NCBI GenBank assembly: GCA_000818945.1
Contig: KN805449.1
Location: 1 to 64,000 of the forward strand
Source of the DNA: Schizochytrium sp. CCTCC M209059
Taxonomy: Eukaryota > Sar > Bigyra > Thraustochytrida > Thraustochytriidae
Direction: 5' to 3'
Length of the DNA stretch: 64,000 bases
This document shows positions 48,165 through 57,020 of the stretch, in pieces. The first letter of the stretch is position 1, and each line of letters starts with the position of its first letter. The position numbers were made by a program, and so were the translations under genes. The notes beneath the pieces are model-generated. The model worked only from the letters and a program-made list of their open reading frames with translations, was not told the origin of the DNA and ran no database searches.

Positions 48165-50828
48165 ATGGCGTCGAAAACGGTGGCTCTCTTTTCGAGGTTG
48201 AGTCTCGAAGGCGGCGAAGCGGCGGAAGACTACTGGCGGGCGCTCGTGGTGAGCAGTCTTCTTGGCCTCTATGAGCACTGCGGCCCGGACGGCGACAAAG
48301 TGAACATCCTCCTGAGGGACACGGGGAGTAATCCTGGAGACGCCATCGACAAATTTCTCAAAGTGGAGCTCAATGATGAGGGGGGCATCGATGCCATCGT
48401 GGGTCCCTCGCTTTCGGCCGTTGCCGTGCCGCTGTCCACGCTGGCCGGCGTGCGTGGCGTCCCGACGGTCTCTTTTAGCGCCACGTCCCGCGACCTCAGC
48501 CCAGACTCGCTCTTTGCACGCGTGCTGCCATCAGACGCAGAAACGGCCATCGCCCTCTGCGCCATGCTCGACAAAGAAGGCGTCGGCAACGTGGCTCTTG
48601 TTTTCACTGACGACGACTACGGAACGGCTTATCGCGACGCGCTCGATGATGCATGCACCAGCCTCGATATCAACGTTTTCGCCACCAGTTTCCAGCAGGG
48701 ATCTGATACCTCAATCAAGTTTGCAATGGACTACATCAAGGGCCTGGGTCTTAATATTGTTATTACGGTCGCCTTTTCAGAGTCGCTCAAAGAAATCTTT
48801 GACCACAAGGCCTCAGACGAGCAAGTTTTTATCGGAAGCGATGCCGTAACCATCGACGGACTCGAGACCTTGATCGCGGAAGACCCCGAGTACTGGGGCG
48901 CATTCGTGGAGAGCAAGCTCATGCGCATCCAAGCCACCGGGTACAACGAAGGTCAGGCATACAAGGACATGGAGGTGCGCTGGACAAAGCTGGCAGAGAA
49001 TGCGACCTTGCTGGAGTTCTTTAACGAAAAACTGGCGAGCGCCAACACCTCACTCGTGGATGCCGCCTTCTTCAATGAAACCCTTGACGCCATGCATGGC
49101 TACGTTCCATTTGCCTACGACGCAAGCCGCATCGTTTGCTCCTCAATACTCAGTTCCTCATCGGTCCGACAGGCCGACTGGAAAAGCAAAGTTGAGGCCG
49201 GGACTGCGCTCTGGGAGAGCATTGTGGATTATGAGTTTGCCGGTGTTTCGGGCAACGTGCGCATTGACGCAGAAACGGGCACTCGCAACGTTGAGTCCTC
49301 GAACTTTGTGATGGAGCGTTTCAGTATCGGTAGCAGCATTGCTGCGGTGCCGGCTGCGTATTATTTCGGCAGCGACGGTTGGGTCTTTGAGACCTCCGCG
49401 AACCTCACGCTGCCACCGGACGTGGACGTCCATCTGGAGGCAAATTTTATCACAGCTGGCGCGAATGGAGCATCCGTAGCGCTGGCCGTGCTTCTCATTC
49501 TTTGGAGTCTGGGGCTCATTGTCTTCACGTGGTTGAAGCGCAAGACGCGTATCCTTTCCCGCGCGCAGCCGACCATACTCATAAGCTTTCTCATGGGCAT
49601 TGCAATAAGCTCGTGCAGCCTCTTTTTCGTTGGCATAGAGGATGTGGATGGCTTTAGCCAAGAGTTTCAAAACTTTTCCTGCATGGCTGTTTTTTGGTTC
49701 TGGAGTATTGGCACCGTGCTCACGTTTGGGGCGCTTACTGCCAAACTGTACCGCATCTATCGCATATTCCACAACAAGGCCCTCCGCAGAATTCACATTA
49801 CTAACATGCACCTATATACAGCATTAGGCGTTGTTGTCGCCGTGGACGTTCTCATCCTCACCGTGTGGACAGCTGTCGACCCGCTTACGTGGGAGCGCGC
49901 GGTGCAGTCGGAGGACAGGTTCAACAACCCTACTATCACCTACGGACAGTGTACCTCGGAGCGGGAGACCGTCTTCATGGCCATCCTTTTTACCTACACC
50001 TTTGCGCTCTTTATTGTGGGGGCCGTCTTCTCGTTCATGGTGCGCAATACGCCGTCCGAGTTTCAGGAAAGCACGCATATCGTCATCAGTTTGGTCTCGC
50101 AAGTGCAGCTGTACTGCCTTGGATTCCTCATTCTCTTCATTTTCCCCAAAATGAATTCGCTCGCGCGCTTCATGGTGATGACGCTGGTCATCTTTTTCAA
50201 CAATCTGCTACTGACTCTGGTCATTTATGTGCCAAAGTTCGTGGCCATGTACAACAACACAAACCGCGCCAACTCTCTCAACTCCTTTTCGCAGCAGCAT
50301 GCAACTTCACAGCAGCAGCAGCAGCAGCATCAGGCAAAGGCAATAGGTCCCTCGTCTCGCATCAAGCCTCAGCGTTCCTCCGCCACGGATTTGGTCCGCT
50401 CCGAGGTGCAGTCCGGGGCGAGTCCCTCTTTGTACGAACTGCGTCATTACCCATCGAGTCTCGAAGGCTTCAACCGACGCGACGCGTCCGTCCAGGTTCG
50501 CTTTCATTCGGGCCACCTCGAGTCTGACGTGCAGACGCAACTCATTCCGGGTTCCATCTTGCACGAAGCAGACGAAGATGCAAGCAGCGGTAGCGGGAGT
50601 GCGCCTGTCGATGCACCCGACGATCTTGACGATGAGGAGCCGAACTCCTTTGTGCAAACGATCATAGAAGCATCTGTGGCGACTGAAGACTCTGACAACG
50701 ACACGGACAACGAAGAGGATGGCGACGATGGTGACGATGAGGCCAGCACCGACAACACCGGCAGGGACAGTCATGACAGGGATGCTGATGGCACGAGCGG
50801 AAGCCAGCTCCCTCTTTCCATTGCCTAA
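48165..50828 (+). CDS. Class C G-protein-coupled receptor, GABA-B-like
   Basis: From the ATG at 48165 the protein has 887 residues. Residues ~1-425 form a periplasmic-binding-protein-like ligand domain (phrases VNILLRDTGSNPGDAID, AIVGPSLSAVAVPLS, TDDDYGTAYRDAL). Seven helices follow at about 430-690, with the TM3 phrase LTFGALTAKLYRIYRIF, VWTAVDPLTWER before the second outer loop, and LFIFPKMNSL near TM7. The C-terminal ~195 residues are a glutamine-rich then acidic cytosolic tail. The layout lacks a cysteine-rich linker, as in GABA-B receptors and their protist relatives. No signal peptide is visible: the binding domain starts almost at the first Met, and the frame upstream (open to 47772) is low-complexity and hydrophilic. 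An unseen upstream exon or an uncleaved TM1-driven insertion could explain this. The ligand is unknown. Confidence 0.85.
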   Translation: MASKTVALFSRLSLEGGEAAEDYWRALVVSSLLGLYEHCGPDGDKVNILLRDTGSNPGDAIDKFLKVELNDEGGIDAIVGPSLSAVAVPLSTLAGVRGVPTVSFSATSRDLSPDSLFARVLPSDAETAIALCAMLDKEGVGNVALVFTDDDYGTAYRDALDDACTSLDINVFATSFQQGSDTSIKFAMDYIKGLGLNIVITVAFSESLKEIFDHKASDEQVFIGSDAVTIDGLETLIAEDPEYWGAFVESKLMRIQATGYNEGQAYKDMEVRWTKLAENATLLEFFNEKLASANTSLVDAAFFNETLDAMHGYVPFAYDASRIVCSSILSSSSVRQADWKSKVEAGTALWESIVDYEFAGVSGNVRIDAETGTRNVESSNFVMERFSIGSSIAAVPAAYYFGSDGWVFETSANLTLPPDVDVHLEANFITAGANGASVALAVLLILWSLGLIVFTWLKRKTRILSRAQPTILISFLMGIAISSCSLFFVGIEDVDGFSQEFQNFSCMAVFWFWSIGTVLTFGALTAKLYRIYRIFHNKALRRIHITNMHLYTALGVVVAVDVLILTVWTAVDPLTWERAVQSEDRFNNPTITYGQCTSERETVFMAILFTYTFALFIVGAVFSFMVRNTPSEFQESTHIVISLVSQVQLYCLGFLILFIFPKMNSLARFMVMTLVIFFNNLLLTLVIYVPKFVAMYNNTNRANSLNSFSQQHATSQQQQQQHQAKAIGPSSRIKPQRSSATDLVRSEVQSGASPSLYELRHYPSSLEGFNRRDASVQVRFHSGHLESDVQTQLIPGSILHEADEDASSGSGSAPVDAPDDLDDEEPNSFVQTIIEASVATEDSDNDTDNEEDGDDGDDEASTDNTGRDSHDRDADGTSGSQLPLSIA

Positions 50829-51523
50829 TACTGAGCAACGAGCATCGCTTGCTGTGTGGAGACATATTATGAGAGACACGCGAATGCGTATTCTTGTCTT
50901 CGGCGTCAAGGCCCCCGCAAGGGAAGAATGTTCTTGGGTGAACTTCTTCCTTCCTTTCTTTGCTTTTCTTCTTTACTCTGTCTTTTGTTTTTACCCAAGG
51001 AAGACAACCTGCGGTGCCTGACGGTGATCATGGAAAATATATATGGAGGACTCTGCGAAAGAGAGACAGACATCACCCACTTAAGTCGTTCTTTTCGTTG
51101 AAGACTTGCAACAAGTAATCTTTCTCTGTCTGTATGGGCTGACAGACGGATAGACTGATCGATCAATTGGCTGACATGTGAATGAACGAATGTATGAATG
51201 TATGAAAGACTGTGAACGAATGAGAAAATAGAAGAGGAACAGAACGTGAATACCACCCATTAGTCTGGATTTAATTTTTTTTCTTGTAATTTCGCTTTGC
51301 CTTTCGCTGCATTCTTCGAGGTTACTTAGAGCCGCAATAAGCTCAATTCTAGGACAGAGAAAAGAGGCGCCACAGGCAAAGAAGAAGACCTGGCTTAAAC
51401 CCCCTCACCCAGACCCACGTCATCACAACGCAGGCGAGGTCCATGCAACCCACTTCAGAGACGGAAAGTTCCAAATGGTCCAAATGGTCCTACATGCTAC
51501 TACGGGTCAACAGCACACGCAAC
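50829..51523. other. Convergent intergenic spacer
   Basis: The spacer holds TGAATGAACGAATGTATGAA-type short repeats (about 51178-51225) and a pyrimidine-rich stretch. No gene is evident. Confidence 0.45.
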
Positions 51524-52009
51524 TTAGGCGGCATCCTGCTCCTTGTAGTCGGTGATGACCTCGGAGTCCATGGCCTTGGTGACGGTGACAGAGACGTCCT
51601 TGCCGGCATCAAGGGCGGCGTGGATCTTATCACCGAGATCAGAGTCCGGGGAGTTCGAGTCGGGGCACTTGAGATCCTCGCGGGTCTCGCCGGCCTCGTC
51701 CATGAGGGAGCAGAAGCCATCCTCGGACACGTCGAGAAGGGTGTACGTGGAGACGGTCACAAAGGGGGCGGTCATGTTGTGCGACGTGGGGGAGATATCG
51801 ACCTTCTTGGCGCCGGTGAAAATGTCAAGGCCGGTGATGTTAGCCTTGGCGTGACCGTGCTTGCCGGTCTTCGAGGTGGTCACTTCGATCACCTTGCAGG
51901 GGAAGCCCTTGAGCATGACGATCATGCCCTTCTTCACCTCACCGGCACGGATGGGGTACGTCTTCTCGGCGACCTCGCCGGCAGACTCGAACGTCTCGAC
52001 CTCAGTCAT
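51524..52009 (-). CDS. EIF5A: Translation factor eIF5A
   Basis: The 161-residue protein has the complete eIF5A fold: an N-terminal SH3-like domain with the hypusine loop TSKTGKHGHAK (target lysine K50) and a C-terminal OB domain starting near VDISPTSHNMTAPFV. The factor helps ribosomes through difficult peptide bonds such as polyproline, after hypusination by deoxyhypusine synthase and hydroxylase. Length and start agree with the family. Codon use is strongly biased to C/G-ending codons, as expected of a highly expressed gene. Confidence 0.97.
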   Translation of the reverse strand: MTEVETFESAGEVAEKTYPIRAGEVKKGMIVMLKGFPCKVIEVTTSKTGKHGHAKANITGLDIFTGAKKVDISPTSHNMTAPFVTVSTYTLLDVSEDGFCSLMDEAGETREDLKCPDSNSPDSDLGDKIHAALDAGKDVSVTVTKAMDSEVITDYKEQDAA

Positions 52010-52641
52010 TTTTGCTGTCTTGGTGGTTACGGAAGGGTGAAGGTTAAGGATGCGAACTGTGGAACCTGTTCAATGTAAGTGCAGCACAAGAGTCTCTCGC
52101 GTTAGTGGTTTGCTTCTTCATGTGAGTTGTGTTGTGCACCTCGCCACGGCGTCTGTCAACTCAACTCTCCGTCGGTTCCCAAGCAGTTACCTGCAGGGGA
52201 GAAGAAGGAGAGTAAAGCGAATGATTCAATCGATTCATCGACGAATAGACACATGGATGGATTTGGATGGATAGGAAAGCCTGCCTGATGCACAACCGAG
52301 CGAGAGAGATTTAAAAAAAAAAGGAGATGCAGGGCCGTCGCCAGCTTCACCCCCCTATACTTCTCCCTGAGCGCCGGGGCAAACGCACGGCCTCCTCGAC
52401 GCTCGCTCGAACACGCGCACACATGCAGAGGCGATCAGCCGGGCAGCGCGGTCACGCGGTCGTGCAGAGTCCAGGCTCCACGGACCGCGCGAGCGCGGGC
52501 GCGGGCGCGGGCGCGGAGGCGAAGACGGGCTTCGGTTCGTTCGCCGCTCGTTCGAAACTCAGGCCCCATCGATTTCCATCCCGTTCCTCCGCTCTTGCCT
52601 TCGCGCGCGGACGCGGGCGGGGCGCGAGCGCGACGCGTTCC
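52010..52641. promoter_or_regulatory. eIF5A upstream region
   Basis: The first 200 bp hold a likely 5' leader. GATGGATTTGGATGGAT repeats lie near 52252, and a (GCGCGG)n stretch (52494-52515) precedes the gap. No gene is evident on either strand. Confidence 0.4.
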
Positions 52642-53174
52642 NNNNNNNNNNNNNNNNNNNNNNNNNNNNNNNNNNNNNNNNNNNNNNNNNNNNNNNNNNN
52701 NNNNNNNNNNNNNNNNNNNNNNNNNNNNNNNNNNNNNNNNNNNNNNNNNNNNNNNNNNNNNNNNNNNNNNNNNNNNNNNNNNNNNNNNNNNNNNNNNNNN
52801 NNNNNNNNNNNNNNNNNNNNNNNNNNNNNNNNNNNNNNNNNNNNNNNNNNNNNNNNNNNNNNNNNNNNNNNNNNNNNNNNNNNNNNNNNNNNNNNNNNNN
52901 NNNNNNNNNNNNNNNNNNNNNNNNNNNNNNNNNNNNNNNNNNNNNNNNNNNNNNNNNNNNNNNNNNNNNNNNNNNNNNNNNNNNNNNNNNNNNNNNNNNN
53001 NNNNNNNNNNNNNNNNNNNNNNNNNNNNNNNNNNNNNNNNNNNNNNNNNNNNNNNNNNNNNNNNNNNNNNNNNNNNNNNNNNNNNNNNNNNNNNNNNNNN
53101 NNNNNNNNNNNNNNNNNNNNNNNNNNNNNNNNNNNNNNNNNNNNNNNNNNNNNNNNNNNNNNNNNNNNNNNNNN
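52642..53174. other. Assembly gap (533 N)
   Basis: A run of unknown bases. It is flanked by GC-rich repeats on the left and a (CAAT)n run on the right (53175-53195), so unresolved simple repeats are the likely cause. The true length may differ. Confidence 1.
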
Positions 53175-53438
53175 CAATCAATCAATCAATCAATCTTAAT
53201 CGCTCACAGTCAATTAGTCAGTCAGTGTGCCAATCCAAATCAACCAAATCAATTGGAATCGATCAGAGGCAGTCGAGGTCGACACAACCGCCAATGAAAC
53301 TTTTCACTTCTTTCCCACTCGCCTTTTCTTCCTTTATACTTTATTTTACGTATCTCTTAACTTTTTCTTTTCTCATCTTTTGTTTTCTTTTGTTTTCTTT
53401 TGTTTTCCTTTGTCTGCCTGAGGATGGAGCGGCGCGTG

Positions 53439-53448
53439 CCGCCTTAAA
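53439..53448 (-). promoter_or_regulatory. TTTAAGGCGG decamer (reverse)
   Basis: CCGCCTTAAA is the exact reverse complement of the decamer at 4503-4512 and 56331-56340. It lies 33 bp upstream of a candidate start codon at 53481. A near match, TTTAAGGCCG, occurs at 53764. Confidence 0.4.
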
Positions 53449-53480
53449 GCGAGGCGGAGACTGCGGCTGAAGCCGGGGAG

Positions 53481-53706
53481 ATGCCGGCCCAGGTAAGGTG
53501 GGGCATGGCGCCGGGGGGGAATGGGTGGACGCTGGCGCGGAAGACGCCCAGGCCTAGCGACAAGACGCGCGAGAGCGGGGCCAAGAAGGCCTTCGAGAAG
53601 CATGACCTCTGCGCCTCGAGCGCCGGCGCGAACGCAGCGCTTCACTCACCTTGTCGAGTCAGTGGTGTGGCGGCGAGAGGTGCGGCAGGCTGTGAGTGAG
53701 GGGAAG
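53481..53706 (+). CDS. Candidate tiny split gene (two visible exons)
   Basis: ATGCCGGCCCAG is followed directly by GTAAGG, a good donor. A matching acceptor (GAACGCAG, ending at 53637) opens a frame encoding RFTHLVESVVWRREVRQAVS, then EGK, up to another donor-like GTGAGC at 53707. The joined start, MPAQ plus this amphipathic stretch, looks like a small conserved eukaryotic protein, but I do not recognise it. If the second donor is not used, the frame ends six codons later. The TTTAAGGCGG word just upstream supports a promoter here. The splice model is inference. Confidence 0.3.
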
Positions 53707-54146
53707 GTGAGCGTCATCGCGTGCTAAAATCACAGGTGTGCGTTTGGGGTTGCGCACTCACCCTTTAAGGCCGCGCAAAGGTCAAGACTCGAATAGGCCT
53801 ACCTGTCCTCTTCTACGTCGTTTGATCATTATCATCATCATCTTCTTCTTCTTCTTCTTCGACGATGGGTATAGAGAGAAACAAACATGGTTTCATGTTA
53901 TGTTCGAGTGTGTTGTCGGCAGCGGATCGCAAGAGTCAGGTTGTCGAGGAGGACCATGATGATGCACTCGGGATCGTTAAAACTCGACATGTCCTTCTTG
54001 AAAGAGATTCAATGCTGACACTACTACGTACGTATATACATACACTCAAAACACAAAGACACACCAAATGTAATGCAGCGTGCAAAGCATTGCAAACATT
54101 GGAAAGGATCGACGATAAAGCATTATGGTAATCGAAGCAATCAGCA
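53707..54146. other. Spacer before the coiled-coil gene 3' end
   Basis: A (CTT)n run sits at 53841-53861 and TAGGCCTA at 53794-53801. A further exon of the candidate tiny gene could lie here, but none is clear. Confidence 0.4.
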
Positions 54147-56087
54147 TTACGGTGACAAGGTAAAAGAGAGATCAACAGCATCTCCCCCAGTGCACGATGG
54201 TGCATCATTCATCATTGTGGTCAAATTTGCAGACTCAGCCGCGACGATTGCGAGTTGCTCGTGCTGCTCGGGCGAACGATAGTGCACCGTGAGCTGGTGT
54301 ATGGTCTCGTCCCGATCGCGGATTTGAGCGCGAAGCTGCGAGACCGTCTCCTCCAGTAATCGAGCCTGGCGCAGCGCTCCGAGCGCGCGCTCCGATGTAC
54401 GCTCCGCGCGATCTCTTTCCGCGCGCAAAGCTGTGTTGGCCTCGCAAAGGCGGGCAACTTGTCGCTGCAAAGAAAGTGTATCCGTGTCTTCGCTGCCACT
54501 GTGCCGTCGAGCGAGCTGTTCTCGCAAATCTCGCGTCTCGAGCACGGCATCTTGTCGTAGATTCTCCGTGCGCGCGAGTTTTGTGCGCAAATCGTTGAGC
54601 TGCTCCGTGAGCTCTGCCCGCACCCCGTCTGCCTCGGCGCGTGCTCCGGCAATTGCTTCTTCTGCTGCAAAGGCTCGGTTTTCCGCCTGCTTGAGCTTGG
54701 TGCGCAACGTTCCGGTCGTCTCACGCAGGATGTCGCCAGCCTCTTCGGCGTGTCGGTCCTTTTCGCGCAAGGCAGACTCCTTGATATCCACCTGGCGCCG
54801 AATAAGGTCTGCCTCTAATTTGCTTTGATGCCACGCCTCGCGCGCGGCTGCGTGGGCCTCGCGTTCGGCCTCGAGGTCGCGTGCCAGCTGACGAGTTTGC
54901 TCGCGTAGGGTTCGCGCTGCCTCGTGTTCCTGCGCCTCGAGTCGCGCCTCGAGCTCTTGCTTTTCGCGCCGAAGCTGCACGACTTCATCCTCCAAAAGGC
55001 GCCGTACTCGATCCGTATCCGCAGCATGCGTTTGACTCCGCTCCAGCTGCCGCTTGACGACGTCGAGGTTTGCACGCCCATCGTCAACCCGCTCTTGAAG
55101 CGTGCGACACCTCTTGGCCAGGTGTTCCTCTCGCTCCTTGCGCGTTTCCAGCCCACGAATCGTGAGTCCGCATTTGCGATTCCTTGCTTCGAGAGCACGA
55201 ATTTCGCGCAAAAGTCCCTCTCGCTCCGCTTCAAAGCACTTTTGCACTGCCCTGGTGGCCTTGCCGAGACTCAGCCGCCGACATCGCGCCGCCTCTGCGG
55301 CAGACACGGACGCAGCCGAGACGTCGCGAGGCCAGCCCTCTGGTCCCACACGAGCGCGAACTTGTGATCCCCACATGGCCGAAAATCGTGCTGCAACCAT
55401 CTGAAGTTCCATGCTCACGTCGAGACTTCGACGCAACAATGTGTCAGCATCCTCAGTGATGCCACGGCCGTCACGCGTGCTGTCATGCTCACTAATGAGT
55501 GACCTCGACAATTTTGCACACGCATCAACGCGACCTAGTATATCTTCGAGTTCCTCGTCCATGTCCTCGACGGTGTTCTCCGGGCCGGTCAGTGTGCTTG
55601 TTGACATGGGCGATCGGGCACTTTTGTACATAAATGGCGCTGCTCTCTTTCCTCGCGACGTTGATGAGCGTGCGCTCTCGCTTCGTTTAGATCGCGACAT
55701 GTCCTCTTCTCCAGTGACAATGTCCAGACCTGGCGCAGATCGTCGTTTGCTGTCTTTTTCAGGCCTCGGTGTGATTGAAGCTGCTGCAAACGATGCTGCT
55801 GGGCTCGTAGGAAAAGGCACGATTGCATCGTCATTGATTCCAAACACCTCTTCCACCCGCGAGACCTCTTGCTCTTGCTGCTGCGCATCGTCGTCTTGGG
55901 GCTCGACTTTGCCTCCTCCTCCTCCAGCTCCAGCAAGGACGCTGTCGCCGTCCGTGTCGCGCACGTGCGCGTCCCCGGCGTCGTCCTCCATTGCGAGGTC
56001 CTCTCTGCTCAACCTCTCTTCTCCATCGGCCTCAGCGCAGCAGCATATCTCGCCCTCAGCTTCGTCCTCTCTCTTCGCGGCGCGCAT
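54147..56087 (-). CDS. Long coiled-coil protein, unknown function
   Basis: From the ATG at 56087 (MRAAKREDEAEGEICC...) the protein has 646 residues. The first ~250 are acidic and disordered with Ser/Arg patches. Residues ~300-620 are almost continuous coiled coil, rich in Glu, Arg, Leu and Ala (for example LEEEVVQLRREKQELEA-like heptads and RTLREQTRQLARDLEAEREA). Such proteins are common at centrosomes, cilia and Golgi, but nothing here fixes the family. The in-frame extension up to 56372 is Pro/Arg/Gly-rich and crosses the promoter region, so I reject it. The gene diverges from PUF. Confidence 0.6.
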   Translation of the reverse strand: MRAAKREDEAEGEICCCAEADGEERLSREDLAMEDDAGDAHVRDTDGDSVLAGAGGGGGKVEPQDDDAQQQEQEVSRVEEVFGINDDAIVPFPTSPAASFAAASITPRPEKDSKRRSAPGLDIVTGEEDMSRSKRSESARSSTSRGKRAAPFMYKSARSPMSTSTLTGPENTVEDMDEELEDILGRVDACAKLSRSLISEHDSTRDGRGITEDADTLLRRSLDVSMELQMVAARFSAMWGSQVRARVGPEGWPRDVSAASVSAAEAARCRRLSLGKATRAVQKCFEAEREGLLREIRALEARNRKCGLTIRGLETRKEREEHLAKRCRTLQERVDDGRANLDVVKRQLERSQTHAADTDRVRRLLEDEVVQLRREKQELEARLEAQEHEAARTLREQTRQLARDLEAEREAHAAAREAWHQSKLEADLIRRQVDIKESALREKDRHAEEAGDILRETTGTLRTKLKQAENRAFAAEEAIAGARAEADGVRAELTEQLNDLRTKLARTENLRQDAVLETRDLREQLARRHSGSEDTDTLSLQRQVARLCEANTALRAERDRAERTSERALGALRQARLLEETVSQLRAQIRDRDETIHQLTVHYRSPEQHEQLAIVAAESANLTTMMNDAPSCTGGDAVDLSFTLSP

Positions 56088-57020
56088 GCCGCTGTTTCCC
56101 CCGCCCCCGCCCCGCGCGCGCCGCCCTGCAGCGCTGCGAGCTCGAGCTCGAGGAGAACTCCCTCGTGTCCTGCCCTGTCGAGCAAAGCACGAGTGCGCAA
56201 CCCCAATTCGCGAAACGGTTTTTCCGACTCCGAGGAGTCGAGTCCGACGAAGCCGTTTGCGCCTCTTTTCCGGGCGAGCAAAGTGGCCCATATGCCACCT
56301 TAAGTCGAAGGGCGGCGGCGGCGGGGGGCATTTAAGGCGGGCGGCTTCTCGTGGCTCCAGGGGGCGAAGCAAAGAAAGAAGGCGCGACAGGAGCGACCAC
56401 GAGCCCGTGCGCGAGGCCGGGCCCTGCCTGCGCGAGCGGCGAGCGCGGAGCGCGGGCGGCCGGCGCCTCTCGTGCCTGCCGGCGTGCCTGCCGGCGTGCC
56501 TGCCGGCGTGCCTGCCGGCGTGCCTGCCGGCGTGCCTGCCTGCCTACCTGCCGGCGGGGGCGTCGACCCGCCCCTCTCTCTCCCTCGTTTCCGGAGCTAG
56601 TGCGACCAGAAATCGTGGCGCAGAGACCTCGCGAGCGACGGAGCGACCTCGCGAGCGACCAAGCGCGTGTCGCGTGGCCGCGCGGGGCGAAGCGAGGCGA
56701 AGCGAGGCGAAGCGAGCGAGTGCGAAGCGGCGTCCCGGCGTGCGGACTTTGCGAAAAGCAGCTTGCCTGCGGCCGGCCAGGACCGAAAGACTCGCGCGAC
56801 GACCAAAGGCCGGGCACACGGCACGGCGGCACGCTAGCGAGCTACGCCGCCACCGCGGCGGCTTCCCGGGACGAGGCCCGGCTTTGCCAGAGCTGGCTTG
56901 GCTACGACCGGCCTGTCTGCTTTTTTTGTCATTGAAGAAAGTCGCCGACGCAGCTTGCAAGCAAGGGCGACGCTTTGATAGACCAGGAAGTCATTTATTC
57001 GAGCTAGAGACGCGCGCGCC
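56088..57020. promoter_or_regulatory. Divergent promoter region coiled-coil/PUF
   Basis: GC-rich DNA of about 930 bp contains TTTAAGGCGG at 56331-56340 and a 12-bp minisatellite (GTGCCTGCCGGC) of about seven copies at 56470-56555. GGCGAAGCGA repeats lie at 56684-56716. No gene is evident. Confidence 0.45.
56470..56555. repeat. 12-bp minisatellite GTGCCTGCCGGC
   Basis: About seven nearly identical tandem units lie in the shared promoter of the coiled-coil and PUF genes. Each unit contains the palindrome GCCGGC. Confidence 0.9.

Noticed and set aside
52327..53199. Frames spanning the N run
   Set aside because: They are artefacts of translating unknown bases.
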